A stretch of 64,000 nucleotides of DNA from Kosakonia pseudosacchari (GTDB taxonomy: Bacteria > Pseudomonadota > Gammaproteobacteria > Enterobacterales > Enterobacteriaceae): assembly GCF_900184035.1 (NCBI RefSeq), contig NZ_FXWP01000004.1, positions 186,001-250,000 on the forward strand. The letters are read 5' to 3'. Both the position numbers and the translations under genes were made by a program. The notes below the pieces were generated by a model that made no database searches, had not been told where the DNA came from, and saw only the letters and a program-made list of their open reading frames with translations. Positions 17,314-27,424 of this stretch are shown one piece after another; position 1 is the stretch's first letter; each line of letters begins with the position of its first letter.

Positions 17314-20300
17314 TCACTAACTGGCTCTCTTTCGTGGCGACTAAAACGCATGCGCAGGCGGTCGAAGAAGAGATAGACCACCGGCGTGGTGTACAGGGTG
17401 AGCAACTGGCTCATTACCAGCCCGCCGACAATGGTGATACCGAGCGGCTGGCGAAGCTCGGAGCCGTCGCCACCGGAGATAACCAATGGCAGCGCGCCAA
17501 ACAGCGCCGCCAGCGTGGTCATCATGATCGGGCGAAAACGCAGCAGGCAGGCCTGGAAAATCGCCTCTTCAGCGGTGAGGTTCCCCTGGCGCTGCGCTTC
17601 GAGCGCGAAGTCGACCATCATAATCGCGTTTTTCTTTACAATCCCAATCAATAGCATAATGCCAATCAGCGCTATCAAACTGAACGGCGCGCCGAAAAGC
17701 TCAAGCGCCAGCAGCGCGCCCACGCCCGCCGAGGGCAGGGTAGAGAGAATGGTCAGCGGGTGAACATAGCTCTCGTACAAAATCCCCAGCACGATATAGA
17801 CCGTCGCAATTGCCGCCAGGATCAGAATGGCCTGCGAGTTCATCGTCTCCTGGAATACCTGCGCGGTACCGGCAAAACTGCCGCGCACGCTGGAAGGCAC
17901 GCCAAGCTGCGTCATCGCGCGGTTAATGGCATCGCTGGCCTGCGATAATGAGGTTCCCGTTGGCAGGTTAAAGGCAATGGTCGATGCCGCCGACAACCCC
18001 TGGTGATTCACCGATAGCGGCGCGTTCGCGGGCTGCCACTTCGCGAAGTAGGAGAGCGGAATGGTTTTGCCGTCACTGTTGATGACGTACATCTTATCCA
18101 GCGCGCTGACATCCTGGGTGTAGCGCGGGTCGACTTCCATCACCACTTTGTACTGGTTTAGCGGCTGGTAGATGGTGGAAATCTGCCGTTGACCGAAAGC
18201 ATTATTCAGCAGGCTGTTGGCTGCCTGAACGCTGATACCGAGCCGCGACATGGTTTCGCGGTCATACACCAGGTTCATCTCCGCGCCGTTATCCTGTTGA
18301 TCCGAGTTAACGTCCGCCAGCTCCGGCAACGCGGCAAGGGCTTTGCGGATTTTGGGTTCCCATTCGCGTAGCGCGCTGAGCGAGTCCGACAGCAAGGCGA
18401 ACTGGTAGCTGGCGTTGGCCTGGCGACCGCCGACGCGAATATCCTGCACGGCCATCAAAAACAGGCTCGCGCCCGGCTCTTTGGCCAGCTTGCCGCGCAG
18501 ACGATCAATCACCTGTTGCGCAGTTTCTTTACGCACATCGCGTGATTTCAGGGTGATAAACATCATGCCGCTGTTAACGCGTGAACCGCCGGTAAAACCG
18601 GTGACATTATCCACCGCCGGATCGTCACGGATTATCTTCATAAAGTCCTGCAATTTGCCGCGCATCGCCTGAAACGAAATGCTCTGGTCGGCCTGAATCC
18701 CGCCCATCAGCACGCCGGTATCCTGCTCCGGGAAGAAGGTTTTCGGGATCGAAATGTAGAGCCAGATATTGAGCGCGATGGTGGCTATCAGCACCAGCCC
18801 GACCAGCCGCGCGTGGTTGAGTACCCATTTCAGCGAGCGGGCATACTGCCGCTGTAGCGCCACCAGCAGACGGCCGAAGCCTTTTTCCCGGCTGCGCTCG
18901 CGCGGTTTATGCGCTTTTAACAACCAGCCGCACATCATCGGCGTTAGCGTCAGGGAAATGAGCAGCGAAATACCAATCGCCACCGACAGCGTGACGGCGA
19001 ATTCGCGCAGCAGTCGTCCCGGCAATCCCGCCATCAGCAGCAGCGGCAGAAACACCGCCACCAGCGAGATACTCATCGACAGCACGGTAAAGCCCACTTC
19101 ACGCGTACCTTGTAGCGCCGCCTGCAATGGTTTCATCCCCGCTTCCAGATGGCGCGAGATATTTTCCAGCACCACAATGGCATCATCGACAACAAAACCA
19201 GTGGCAATCGTCAGCGCCATTAGCGACAGGTTATTCAGGCTAAAGCCGCATAAATACATGGCGGCAAAGGTGCCGATAAGCGAGACGGGAACGGCAACCG
19301 CCGGGATCAGCGTTGCGCGACCTGAACGTAAAAACAGAAATACCACGAGGATCACCAGCGCCACCGAGATAACCAGTGTTTGTTCGACCTCAGCCAGCGA
19401 AGCGCGAATGGTCGGCGAACGATCCTGGGCGATTTGCAAATCGATCGCCGCGGGAATGGTTTGTTGCAACTCCGGCAGACGCGCGCGAATGCTATCGACT
19501 GTCTGAATAATATTGGCTTCTGGCAGCTTGCGGATCATCAGCAAAATGGCGGGCTTCGCATTGGTCATCCCGGCGTTGCGCACATCCTGTACCGAATCCG
19601 TGACTTTAGCGACATCGCTTAAGCGTACTGCGGAGCCGTTTTTGTAGTGAATGATTAAGGGCTGGTATTCGGCGGCGGTTTTCAGCTCATCATTGGTTTG
19701 TACCTGCCAGCGCTGCGCGCCGTCCTCCACTGCGCCCTGCGGTTTGCGCACGTTGGCATTGCTGATGGCCGTACGCACCGCATCCAGCGACACCCCCTGG
19801 TTAAACAGCGCCTGCGGGTTCAAATCCACACGCACGGCGGGCAGCGAACTGCCGCCAATATCAACGTCGCCCACGCCGTCAATCTGCGCGATGGTTTGCG
19901 CCAGTTGCGTTGAGGCGAAGTCGTACAACTGCCCCTGCGAATAGGTGTCCGACGTGAGCGTCAGGATCATGATGGGAGCCGCAGACGGGTTCGCTTTGCG
20001 ATAGGTAGGACGGCTGGGCATGCCGCTCGGTAACAGGTTTTGCGCCGCGTTAATTGCTGCCTGCACATCGCGCGCCGCGCCGTTGATATCGCGATCGAAA
20101 TTAAACTCAAGAATAATACGCGTGCTGCCGAGTGAGCTGGATGAGGTCATTTCACTGACCCCGGCGATGCGCCCGAGCGAGCGCTCAAGCGGCGTCGCCA
20201 CGGAGGAGGCCATAGTCTCCGGCGACGCGCCCGGCAGCGAGGCGCTGACCATAATCACCGGAAAATCGACCTGCGGCAACGGGGCGACCGGCAGCAGCCG

Positions 20301-20387
20301 GAAGCCGAGAAGGCCGCACAGCGTAATGGCGAGCGAAATCAAAATCGTCGCCACCGGGCGGTAAATGAAGAGGGCGAAAAACTTCAC
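17310..20387 (-). CDS. mdtC: RND multidrug efflux transporter subunit MdtC
   Basis: A proton-driven RND pump subunit that works as a heterotrimer with MdtB, docking to MdtA and TolC. It exports bile salts, novobiocin and similar compounds. Its 1025 residues match E. coli MdtC. It begins [20 protein letters not shown] and has the two large periplasmic loops and twelve transmembrane helices expected for RND proteins. The helix 4 segment [16 protein letters not shown] carries the paired Asp residues of the proton relay. The start follows the mdtB stop directly with no gap. Confidence 0.97.
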   Translation of the reverse strand: MKFFALFIYRPVATILISLAITLCGLLGFRLLPVAPLPQVDFPVIMVSASLPGASPETMASSVATPLERSLGRIAGVSEMTSSSSLGSTRIILEFNFDRDINGAARDVQAAINAAQNLLPSGMPSRPTYRKANPSAAPIMILTLTSDTYSQGQLYDFASTQLAQTIAQIDGVGDVDIGGSSLPAVRVDLNPQALFNQGVSLDAVRTAISNANVRKPQGAVEDGAQRWQVQTNDELKTAAEYQPLIIHYKNGSAVRLSDVAKVTDSVQDVRNAGMTNAKPAILLMIRKLPEANIIQTVDSIRARLPELQQTIPAAIDLQIAQDRSPTIRASLAEVEQTLVISVALVILVVFLFLRSGRATLIPAVAVPVSLIGTFAAMYLCGFSLNNLSLMALTIATGFVVDDAIVVLENISRHLEAGMKPLQAALQGTREVGFTVLSMSISLVAVFLPLLLMAGLPGRLLREFAVTLSVAIGISLLISLTLTPMMCGWLLKAHKPRERSREKGFGRLLVALQRQYARSLKWVLNHARLVGLVLIATIALNIWLYISIPKTFFPEQDTGVLMGGIQADQSISFQAMRGKLQDFMKIIRDDPAVDNVTGFTGGSRVNSGMMFITLKSRDVRKETAQQVIDRLRGKLAKEPGASLFLMAVQDIRVGGRQANASYQFALLSDSLSALREWEPKIRKALAALPELADVNSDQQDNGAEMNLVYDRETMSRLGISVQAANSLLNNAFGQRQISTIYQPLNQYKVVMEVDPRYTQDVSALDKMYVINSDGKTIPLSYFAKWQPANAPLSVNHQGLSAASTIAFNLPTGTSLSQASDAINRAMTQLGVPSSVRGSFAGTAQVFQETMNSQAILILAAIATVYIVLGILYESYVHPLTILSTLPSAGVGALLALELFGAPFSLIALIGIMLLIGIVKKNAIMMVDFALEAQRQGNLTAEEAIFQACLLRFRPIMMTTLAALFGALPLVISGGDGSELRQPLGITIVGGLVMSQLLTLYTTPVVYLFFDRLRMRFSRHEREPVSE

Positions 20388-23300
20388 TTACGCCTCCTCT
20401 TCACGACGTGGAAAACGCTTTTTCACCGCCAGCGACAGACGGTCGAACAACAGGTAAATCACCGGCGTCGTAAAGAGTGTCAGCACCTGGCTCACCAGCA
20501 AACCACCGACCATGCCAATCCCGAGCGGACGGCGTAATTCTGCGCCGACGCCGGTGCTCAGCATTAACGGTAGCGCGCCGAGCAATGCCGCCAGGGTGGT
20601 CATTAATATCGGGCGAAAACGCAGTAAACAGGCCTGGAAAATCGCATCGCGCGGCGACATGCCCTCTTCGCGTTCGGCGGCGAGGGCGAAGTCGATCATC
20701 ATGATGGCGTTTTTCTTGACGATACCGATAAGCAAAATAATGCCAATGATAGCAATCACATCCAGTTCACTGCCGGAAACCATCAGCGCCAGCAGCGCGC
20801 CAACGCCTGCTGTTGGCAATGTCGACAGGATAGTGATGGGGTGAATAAAACTCTCGTACAGCACACCAAGCACGATATACATCGCCGCAACTGCCGCGAC
20901 AATCAGCCAGATGGTGCTGCCAAGCGCCGCCTGGAACGCCAGCGTGCTGCCCTGGAATTGCGTGGTGATGTCCGTCGGGAAGTTGATCGTTTTCTCGCTA
21001 TCCAGCACGGCCTGCACCGCATCGCCGAGCGAATACCCCTCCGCCACGTTGAAGGAGATCGTTGTCGACGGGAATTGATCCAGATGGTTGATGCTCAGCG
21101 GTGCGAAGCGTTGCTCCACTTTTGCAATCGAGGAGAGCGGCACGATGCCGCCATCAGTACTGGTCAGGCGAATGTTGTCGAGCGCGGAAAGGCCTGGGGT
21201 TTGTGTCGTGTCGTGTTCCAGCACCACGCGATACTGGTTTGCCTGGGTGTAAATGGTGGAGATCAACCGCTGACCAAACGCGTTATACAGCGCGTTATCC
21301 ACATCTGCCATGTTGATGCCAAGGCGGCTGGCACTGTCGCGATCGACATTAACGTAGGCCACCAGGCCTTTGTCCTGCCAGTCGCTGCTGACATCCGCCA
21401 GTTGTGGCAGCGCCTGCAGTTTACTCACCAGTTGCGGCACCCAGGTACTGAGCGCATCCAGCGAGTTGGCCTGTAAGGTGAACTGATATTGCGTGCGGCT
21501 GACGGTGGTATCAATGGTTAAATCCTGCGTCGGTTGCAGGTAGAGCGCGACACCGGGCACTTTCGCCGCAGCCTGTTGCAGGCGCTCAATCACTGGCTGG
21601 ACGCGATCGTCGCGCTCATCCAGCGGTTTCAGGTTGATCTGCAGCCGTGCGCTGTTAAGCGACGGGTTGGTGCCATCGACACCGACAAACGAGGTCAGGC
21701 TTTCTACCGCCGGATCGCGCAGGATAATGTCAGCCACCTGGCGCTGGCGTTCTGCCATGCTGGCAAAGGAGGCGGATTGCGGCGCTTGCAGCGTTCCCTG
21801 GATAATGCCGTTGTCCTGCACCGGGAAGAAACCTTTCGGAATAAACACCCATAGCATGATCGACAAAAACAGCGTGCCGACTGCCACGCTCAGCGTCAGC
21901 CACGGGTGATTGAGCACTTTGCTAAGGAGCCTGCCGTAGGCCGCGATGACGCGTTCGAAAAAACGCTCCGACGCGCGGGAAAAACGGTTTTGTTTGCGCA
22001 GGGATTCGGCGCTTAGCATGCGTGCGCACATCATCGGCGTCAGCGTCAGTGACACAATCGCGGAAATCAGGATCGCTATCGCCAGCGTAACGGCAAATTC
22101 GCGGAACAGGCGGCCGACGATATCCCCCATAAACAGCAGCGGAATCAATACCGCAATCAACGAGAACGTCAAGGAGATAATGGTGAAGCCAATCTCGCCA
22201 GCCCCTTTCAGAGCAGCGGCCAGCGGTTTTTCGCCTTTTTCGATGTAGCGCGAGATATTTTCGATAACCACAATGGCGTCGTCGACCACAAAGCCGGTAG
22301 CGATGGTCAGCGCCATCAGCGTCAGGTTGTTGATGGAGAAACCGAGGAACACCATCGCCGCGAAGGTCCCAACCAGCGACAGCGGCACCGCCACGCCAGG
22401 AATAATGGTCGCCGGGATATTACGCAGAAAGACGTAGATGATCATCACCACCAGCGCGATTGCCAGCATCAGTTCGAACTGGGTGTCATCGACCGATGCG
22501 CGAATATTGTTGGTGCGATCCGACAGCACTTTCACCGTCACCGATTTTGGCAGGCTTTCGGTTAATTGCGGCAGCAGCTTCCGAATGTTGTCGGCGGTGT
22601 CAATAATGTTCGCCCCCGGCTGTCGCTGGACGTTCATGACAATCGCTTGCTGCTTATTGGCCCAGGCGCCAAGCCAGCTATTTTCTGCGCCTTGTTCAAC
22701 GGTCGCGATATCGCCAAGCCGGATCGGCGCGCCATTCTGATACGCGACAATCAACTGGCGATACTCTTCGGCCGACTGCATCTGATCGTTGGCCGAAAGC
22801 GTGACGGCGCGGGTTGGACCGTCGAGGCTGCCTTTCGCCGAATTGACGTTGGCATTACTGATAGCGGTGCGAATGGTTTCGCTGGTCAGCCCGAGAGCAG
22901 CAATCGCCTGGGCATTGAGTTTGACGCGCACTGCCGGGCGCTGACCGCCAGAAAGCGTCACCAGGCCGACGCCGGAAACCTGCGAAATTTTCTGCGCGAC
23001 GCGCGTTTCCACCATATCTTCGACCTGGGTCATGGGCATGGCGGAAGAGGTGACGGCGAGCGTCATAATCGGTGGGTCTGCCGGGTTAACTTTACTGTAG
23101 ACCGGCGGGTTGGGCAGATCGGACGGCAACAAGCTGTTAGCGGCATTCATCGCCGCCTGCACTTCCTGTTCGGCGACATCCAGTGGCAAACTGAGCTGGA
23201 ACTGCAAGGTCACCACCGATGCGCCGCCGGAACTTTGCGACGACATCTGTTTTAAGCCGGACATCTGACCAAACTGGCGCTCCAGCGGTGCGGTGATCGC

Positions 23301-23510
23301 CGACGTTACCACATCGGGGCTGGCGCCGGGGTAGAGCGTCACCACCTGAATGGTCGGGTAATCGACTTCAGGCAGCGCGGAAACGGGCAGAAAACGGTAG
23401 CCGATAATACCGGCAAGCAGGATCGCCACCATCAACAGCGTAGTGGCGACCGGACGCAAGATAAACAGACGGGAAGGGCCGCCCGTCCGGCCCGGCGGTA
23501 GCAACTGCAT
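20388..23510 (-). CDS. mdtB: RND multidrug efflux transporter subunit MdtB
   Basis: This is the 1040-residue partner of MdtC in the MdtB2C heterotrimer. The N-terminal segment [20 protein letters not shown] is the first membrane helix, and [20 protein letters not shown] is the helix 4 proton-relay region with two Asp. The length equals E. coli MdtB. It overlaps the mdtA stop by one base and is followed immediately by mdtC, so the three genes form one translational run. Confidence 0.97.
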   Translation of the reverse strand: MQLLPPGRTGGPSRLFILRPVATTLLMVAILLAGIIGYRFLPVSALPEVDYPTIQVVTLYPGASPDVVTSAITAPLERQFGQMSGLKQMSSQSSGGASVVTLQFQLSLPLDVAEQEVQAAMNAANSLLPSDLPNPPVYSKVNPADPPIMTLAVTSSAMPMTQVEDMVETRVAQKISQVSGVGLVTLSGGQRPAVRVKLNAQAIAALGLTSETIRTAISNANVNSAKGSLDGPTRAVTLSANDQMQSAEEYRQLIVAYQNGAPIRLGDIATVEQGAENSWLGAWANKQQAIVMNVQRQPGANIIDTADNIRKLLPQLTESLPKSVTVKVLSDRTNNIRASVDDTQFELMLAIALVVMIIYVFLRNIPATIIPGVAVPLSLVGTFAAMVFLGFSINNLTLMALTIATGFVVDDAIVVIENISRYIEKGEKPLAAALKGAGEIGFTIISLTFSLIAVLIPLLFMGDIVGRLFREFAVTLAIAILISAIVSLTLTPMMCARMLSAESLRKQNRFSRASERFFERVIAAYGRLLSKVLNHPWLTLSVAVGTLFLSIMLWVFIPKGFFPVQDNGIIQGTLQAPQSASFASMAERQRQVADIILRDPAVESLTSFVGVDGTNPSLNSARLQINLKPLDERDDRVQPVIERLQQAAAKVPGVALYLQPTQDLTIDTTVSRTQYQFTLQANSLDALSTWVPQLVSKLQALPQLADVSSDWQDKGLVAYVNVDRDSASRLGINMADVDNALYNAFGQRLISTIYTQANQYRVVLEHDTTQTPGLSALDNIRLTSTDGGIVPLSSIAKVEQRFAPLSINHLDQFPSTTISFNVAEGYSLGDAVQAVLDSEKTINFPTDITTQFQGSTLAFQAALGSTIWLIVAAVAAMYIVLGVLYESFIHPITILSTLPTAGVGALLALMVSGSELDVIAIIGIILLIGIVKKNAIMMIDFALAAEREEGMSPRDAIFQACLLRFRPILMTTLAALLGALPLMLSTGVGAELRRPLGIGMVGGLLVSQVLTLFTTPVIYLLFDRLSLAVKKRFPRREEEA

Positions 23511-24745
23511 CAGGAATGCGCTCCTTTGGCCGGATGTTCACGCTTTGCCGGTACGGCGTCGGCGTTTTTCGCATCCACAACTTCTACTTTCGCCCCTTCG
23601 GTCAGGCGGTCAATGCCGTCCGTCACCACGCGATCGCCCGCCGACAGACCGGCGGCAATCACCACTTTCTGGCTGTCCTGAATACCTGGCGTCACAGTGT
23701 GTTTGCTGACCTGATTTTTATCGTTCAGAACCCAGACGAAGTTTCCTTCGTTGCCCATTTGCAGGGCGGCCGCCGGGATCACTACCGCGTCCTGCTGGGT
23801 GGCAACCAGCATGCGTGCGTTGACGAACTGGTTCGGGAACAGGGCATCGTCCTGGTTATCAAAGCGGGCTTTCAGTTTGATGGTGCCGGTGGTGGCGTCA
23901 ATCTGGTTATCGAGGCTTAATAATGTGCCGCTGCTGAGCTTCTGTTTATTGGTGCGATCCCAGGCTTCCACCACCAGCTGCTGGCCCGCTTTTTGCGCCT
24001 GTACCACGGTAGCGATTTCGCTTTCCGGCAGGGTAAATACCAGATCGATGGGGTGCGTTTGCGTCAATACCACGATACCGGTGGTGTCGCTGCTGCTGAT
24101 TTGGTTGCCGATATCCACCTGTTTTAAACCCACGCGCCCGGAAATGGGGGCGGTGATGCGACTCCAGTCCAGCTCTAATTGCGCGCTGGCAACAGAGGCT
24201 TCATCGGCTTTCACGGTGCCTTCTGATTCGGTCACCAGCGCCTGCTGGCTGTCGAGATCCTGGCGTGAAACCAGGCTGGTTTTCGCCAGTTGCTGGTAGC
24301 GGGCAAGGTCGCGACGGGCGTTGGCGAGCGTGGCTTTATCTTTCGCCAGTTGCCCCTGCGCTTGCGCCAGAGCCACTTTAAATTGGCTTGGGTCGATTTC
24401 CGCCAGCAGATCGCCCGCTTTTACTTGCTGGCCTTCCTGAAAATGGATCGCCATAAGCTGGCCGGAAACGCGGCTGCGCACGGTAACGGTGTTCGCGGCG
24501 GTGATGGTGCCGAGCCCGGAGAGATAACGCGGTACGGCTTCACGGGTTGCTGTTGCGGCCTGCACCGGCGGCAGCGCGCCGCCGCGCATTCCATGGCGAC
24601 CGCCGCCCGGCGCGCCCTGGCGCTGAGTCTGACCCGTTGCGGTGGAGGCGTTGTCTTTGTGCGCGAAATGGTACCAGGCTACGCCCGCTACCGCCATGAC
24701 CACGACCGCGACAAGCGTGCGGCGAAACGTAACACTACCTTTCAT
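23510..24745 (-). CDS. mdtA: Membrane fusion protein MdtA
   Basis: A 411-residue periplasmic adaptor that links the MdtBC pump to TolC. One N-terminal membrane anchor (about residues 10-27) is followed by a Gly/Arg-rich linker ([14 protein letters not shown]), a lipoyl half-motif, an alpha-hairpin (residues about 120-190, [20 protein letters not shown]) and beta-barrel domains. The C-terminus is shorter than in E. coli and ends [11 protein letters not shown]. It is the first gene of the mdtABCD-baeSR operon. A BaeR-like box lies about 65-80 bases upstream. Confidence 0.97.
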   Translation of the reverse strand: MKGSVTFRRTLVAVVVMAVAGVAWYHFAHKDNASTATGQTQRQGAPGGGRHGMRGGALPPVQAATATREAVPRYLSGLGTITAANTVTVRSRVSGQLMAIHFQEGQQVKAGDLLAEIDPSQFKVALAQAQGQLAKDKATLANARRDLARYQQLAKTSLVSRQDLDSQQALVTESEGTVKADEASVASAQLELDWSRITAPISGRVGLKQVDIGNQISSSDTTGIVVLTQTHPIDLVFTLPESEIATVVQAQKAGQQLVVEAWDRTNKQKLSSGTLLSLDNQIDATTGTIKLKARFDNQDDALFPNQFVNARMLVATQQDAVVIPAAALQMGNEGNFVWVLNDKNQVSKHTVTPGIQDSQKVVIAAGLSAGDRVVTDGIDRLTEGAKVEVVDAKNADAVPAKREHPAKGAHS

Positions 24746-24807
24746 CGTTATGGGTATCTCATTGGAAAACTAATGGCGAAATAATACTAGTTTAGTAACG
24801 GCATGCC

Positions 24808-24827
24808 CCGGAAAAATGGAGGAAAAA
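24808..24827 (-). promoter_or_regulatory. Candidate BaeR box upstream of mdtA
   Basis: The minus strand reads TTTTTCCTCCATTTTTCCGG. It resembles the BaeR box that I recall from E. coli (TTTTTCTCCATNATTGGC), with one extra C and a diverged right end. A -10-like TATTAT lies at 24781-24786 on the same strand, between the box and mdtA. The spacing suits activation of the mdt operon by BaeR, which would give positive autoregulation. Confidence 0.45.
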
Positions 24828-24898
24828 TGAAACACTGTCTGGAAACGTATGGCAGGCAGGGTAATTTGCGTTAGGGGGATTTTAAAGAAGAAAATAAT

Positions 24899-24919
24899 GC
24901 CGGGAAGGATCCTCCCGGC
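24899..24919 (-). terminator. Rho-independent terminator of yegD
   Basis: On the minus strand GCCGGGA (24913-24919) pairs with TCCCGGC (24899-24905) across a 7-base loop and is followed by ATTATTTTCTT. It starts 6 bases past the yegD stop and separates yegD from the mdt operon. Confidence 0.75.
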
Positions 24920-24925
24920 GAGATC

Positions 24926-26278
24926 TTAACGAAACAGTGTCTGCGCCCAACGCGCAAGACCGGCGGTGACGGAGCCAAAGTCATCGCCGCCCGCAATCGG
25001 GATCCCCGGCAGGGTTTGCGCCAGCGCTTTTTTAATCAGCGGTGAACGCGCACTACCACCGGTGAGATAAATCACTTCCGGTGTTTCCGCACTGTTTTCC
25101 AGCGCCAGTTGCACCTGCTCAAGGATGCGTTGCAGCGGCTGATTTAGCGCGCTTTCCAGGCCATCCTGGTCAATTGCCGCCGCGAGGTCATCGCTAATAA
25201 AGGGCAGGGGCGCGGTAACCTGTGTGTCGTCGGAAAGGGCGATTTTGCTCTCTTCAGCGCTGCGCACCAGCCGGTAGCTCAGGCGTTGCCGCCACACTTT
25301 GACCAGCAGGGCGACTTTTTCTGCATCACGGGCGTCGCGCAGGAGATCGTTCAGCAAGCGGCCATTGGCGGCGCTATAAAACTCGGTCTGCGCGGGAACA
25401 TCGTTAATCGCTACCGCATTCCACCAGGGCAGGATCGGCAGTGCGATACCTTTTTCTGTCTGACCGCCCATCCCGAGCAGTGGCATCAGACTTTTGAATG
25501 CCAGCGCGATATCTAAATCGTTACCGCCAACGCGGCAGCCGCTATGCCCTAACAGACTGGCGGCGCGCTCTTGCTTATCGCGCCATTGCGGCCCCATCAG
25601 CAATAATGAGCAGTCGGTCGTACCGCCGCCGATATCCACCACCAGTACCCGTTTTTCCGCACTCAGCGTGGCTTCAAAATCGAGCCCGGCGGCGACCGGT
25701 TCGAACTGGAACACCACATCACGGAACCCGGCGCGTTTCGCGGCGCGCTCAAGAATACCTTGCGCCTGCGCGTTGGCTTCATCGCCGCCAAGCCCCTGGA
25801 AGTTAATCGGGCGGCCAATCACCGCTTGATCAATACCTTCCGGCAATTGCGTTTCCGCCTGCTGGCGAATATGCAGCATCATGGCGCACACCAGGTCTTC
25901 AAACAGGGCGATTTGCTGCGGTTTCAGGCCGCTGGCGCCCAGGAAGGATTTCGGTGATTTAACAAAGTACACCTCTTCCGGATCGCTGACGTATTGACGC
26001 AATGACGCCAGCCCGAACTGTACGCTGGCGGCGCTAACCTCAATATCTTCCTCGCGGTTAAAGCTCATCGCCCGGCGCAACAGCGCCTGGGTTTCGCCGT
26101 CTGTCGCCGGAACCTGATGATGGCGATAGAGCCACTCGCTGACCGCTTCACGCGTCGGTGCGCAGAGCATCGACGGGAGTAAAGTACTGTTATTTTCCAT
26201 TTTCAGCAGCTGCGCTGCGCCGTCGCGCATCACCGCGACCGAGCAGTTTGCCGTACCGTAGTCAAAACCAACAAACAC
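24926..26278 (-). CDS. yegD: Hsp70-like chaperone-family protein YegD
   Basis: An actin/Hsp70-fold ATPase of unclear physiological role, without the Hsp70 substrate-binding domain. Phosphate-binding motifs are present at the N-terminus (GFDYGTANCSVAVMR), in the middle (VVDIGGGTTDCSLLL) and near the end (YLTGGSARSPLIKKAL). I chose the GTG at 26278, which gives 450 residues and the E. coli-like start M-F-V-G-F-D-Y, with GGGGATA 5-11 bases upstream. A longer frame beginning at a TTG (26341) adds 21 poorly supported residues. It diverges from alkA. Confidence 0.92.
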   Translation of the reverse strand: MFVGFDYGTANCSVAVMRDGAAQLLKMENNSTLLPSMLCAPTREAVSEWLYRHHQVPATDGETQALLRRAMSFNREEDIEVSAASVQFGLASLRQYVSDPEEVYFVKSPKSFLGASGLKPQQIALFEDLVCAMMLHIRQQAETQLPEGIDQAVIGRPINFQGLGGDEANAQAQGILERAAKRAGFRDVVFQFEPVAAGLDFEATLSAEKRVLVVDIGGGTTDCSLLLMGPQWRDKQERAASLLGHSGCRVGGNDLDIALAFKSLMPLLGMGGQTEKGIALPILPWWNAVAINDVPAQTEFYSAANGRLLNDLLRDARDAEKVALLVKVWRQRLSYRLVRSAEESKIALSDDTQVTAPLPFISDDLAAAIDQDGLESALNQPLQRILEQVQLALENSAETPEVIYLTGGSARSPLIKKALAQTLPGIPIAGGDDFGSVTAGLARWAQTLFR

Positions 26279-26411
26279 GTGTTTATCCCCATGCCAGTGA
26301 AGAAGGGGGGCGACTTTAGCCGAATGCGTGGCGGGCGACAACCGGAATATGAAAGCAAGGCGGAAAATCCCCGGTTTGTTATGCTGTTAGCGTCACTATT
26401 CAGGAGTTGCT

Positions 26412-27266
26412 ATGTACACACTGCACTGGCGCAAGCCGTATGACTGGGCGTGGATGTTTGATTTTTTACGCGCGCGCGCCGTGGCGGGCGTGGAGGAGAT
26501 TAGCGCAACGCGTTATGTGCGCACTTACCATTACCACGGGCATCGCGGGTTAATCACCGCCGAGCCTGACTTCGCCACGACGACGCTGAAGGTCACGATC
26601 AGCGATGGGCTTGTGCCAGTGGCTGAACACTGCCTGGCGCGCCTGCGTGGTTTGTTTGATCTGGATTGCAACGCAGAAAGGGTGAACACGGCGCTGGGCT
26701 CACTTGGTGCGGCGCGTCCCGGTTTGCGTTTGCCGGGCAGCATGGACCCGTTTGAGCAGGCGGTGCGGGCGATTTTGGGGCAGCTGGTAAGTGTGGCGAT
26801 GGCAGCGAAACTGACAGCAAAAGTGGCGCAGCGCTTCGGTGAACCGCTGGCAGACGTGCCGGGAATGATTTGTTTTCCCGCGCCGCAGCAACTGGCACAA
26901 GCACAACCGGAGGAACTGAAAGCGCTGGGGATGCCGTTAAAACGCGCGGAGTCGCTCATTTTTCTCGCGCAGACAGTTTGCGACGGTACATTCCCGCTCA
27001 GCCCACCCGCGGATGTGGAACAAGGGGTGAAAGCGCTGCAAACCTGGCCGGGTATCGGGCGCTGGACCGCGAACTATTTCGCGCTGCGTGGCTGGCAGGC
27101 GAAAGATGTCTTCCTGCCGGATGATTACCTTATTAAGCAGCGTTTTGCCGGGATGACGCCTGCGCAAATTCGCCGTTACGCGGCGCGCTGGCAGCCGTGG
27201 CGTTCATATGCGTTGTTGCATGTCTGGTATACGGATGGCTGGCAGCCCGAGATGGAGGAGAAATAA
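26412..27266 (+). CDS. alkA: DNA-3-methyladenine glycosylase II
   Basis: AlkA removes 3-methyladenine and other alkylated bases in base-excision repair. The 284-residue protein has the AlkA N-terminal domain, then a helix-hairpin-helix (LQTWPGIGRWTANYFALRGW, residues 209-228) and the catalytic Asp238 in LPDDYLIKQRF. The ATG has AGGAG 7 bases upstream. The last codons and the stop lie inside the left arm of an inverted repeat (27252-27269). No Ada box was identified upstream. In E. coli the gene belongs to the Ada regulon. Confidence 0.95.
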   Translation: MYTLHWRKPYDWAWMFDFLRARAVAGVEEISATRYVRTYHYHGHRGLITAEPDFATTTLKVTISDGLVPVAEHCLARLRGLFDLDCNAERVNTALGSLGAARPGLRLPGSMDPFEQAVRAILGQLVSVAMAAKLTAKVAQRFGEPLADVPGMICFPAPQQLAQAQPEELKALGMPLKRAESLIFLAQTVCDGTFPLSPPADVEQGVKALQTWPGIGRWTANYFALRGWQAKDVFLPDDYLIKQRFAGMTPAQIRRYAARWQPWRSYALLHVWYTDGWQPEMEEK

Positions 27267-27395
27267 GGCTATTTTTCTTGCCATTTTGCCCCCGGGCAGT
27301 GCTCAAAATCCTCACGTACTACGTGTACGCTCCGGTTTTTCCGCGCTGGCCGTGGCCAAACTGGCTGCGACAATAACGCCTTATTTATCCTCCAT
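27252..27395. repeat. Inverted-repeat-bounded element between alkA and dgcE
   Basis: ATGGAGGAGAAATAAGGC (27252-27269) is repeated in inverse orientation at 27378-27395 with one mismatch, with 108 bases between. The left arm includes the alkA stop codon. The interior contains ACGTACTACGTGTACG (27313-27328) and resembles a short sequence I remember recurring between enterobacterial genes (GGAGCGTACACGTAGTACGT on the minus strand). It may be a dispersed repeat or a long transcription-terminating foldback between converging genes. Confidence 0.55.
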
Positions 27396-27424
27396 GACGG
27401 CGAAATGTCTGTATTTCCATCAAT

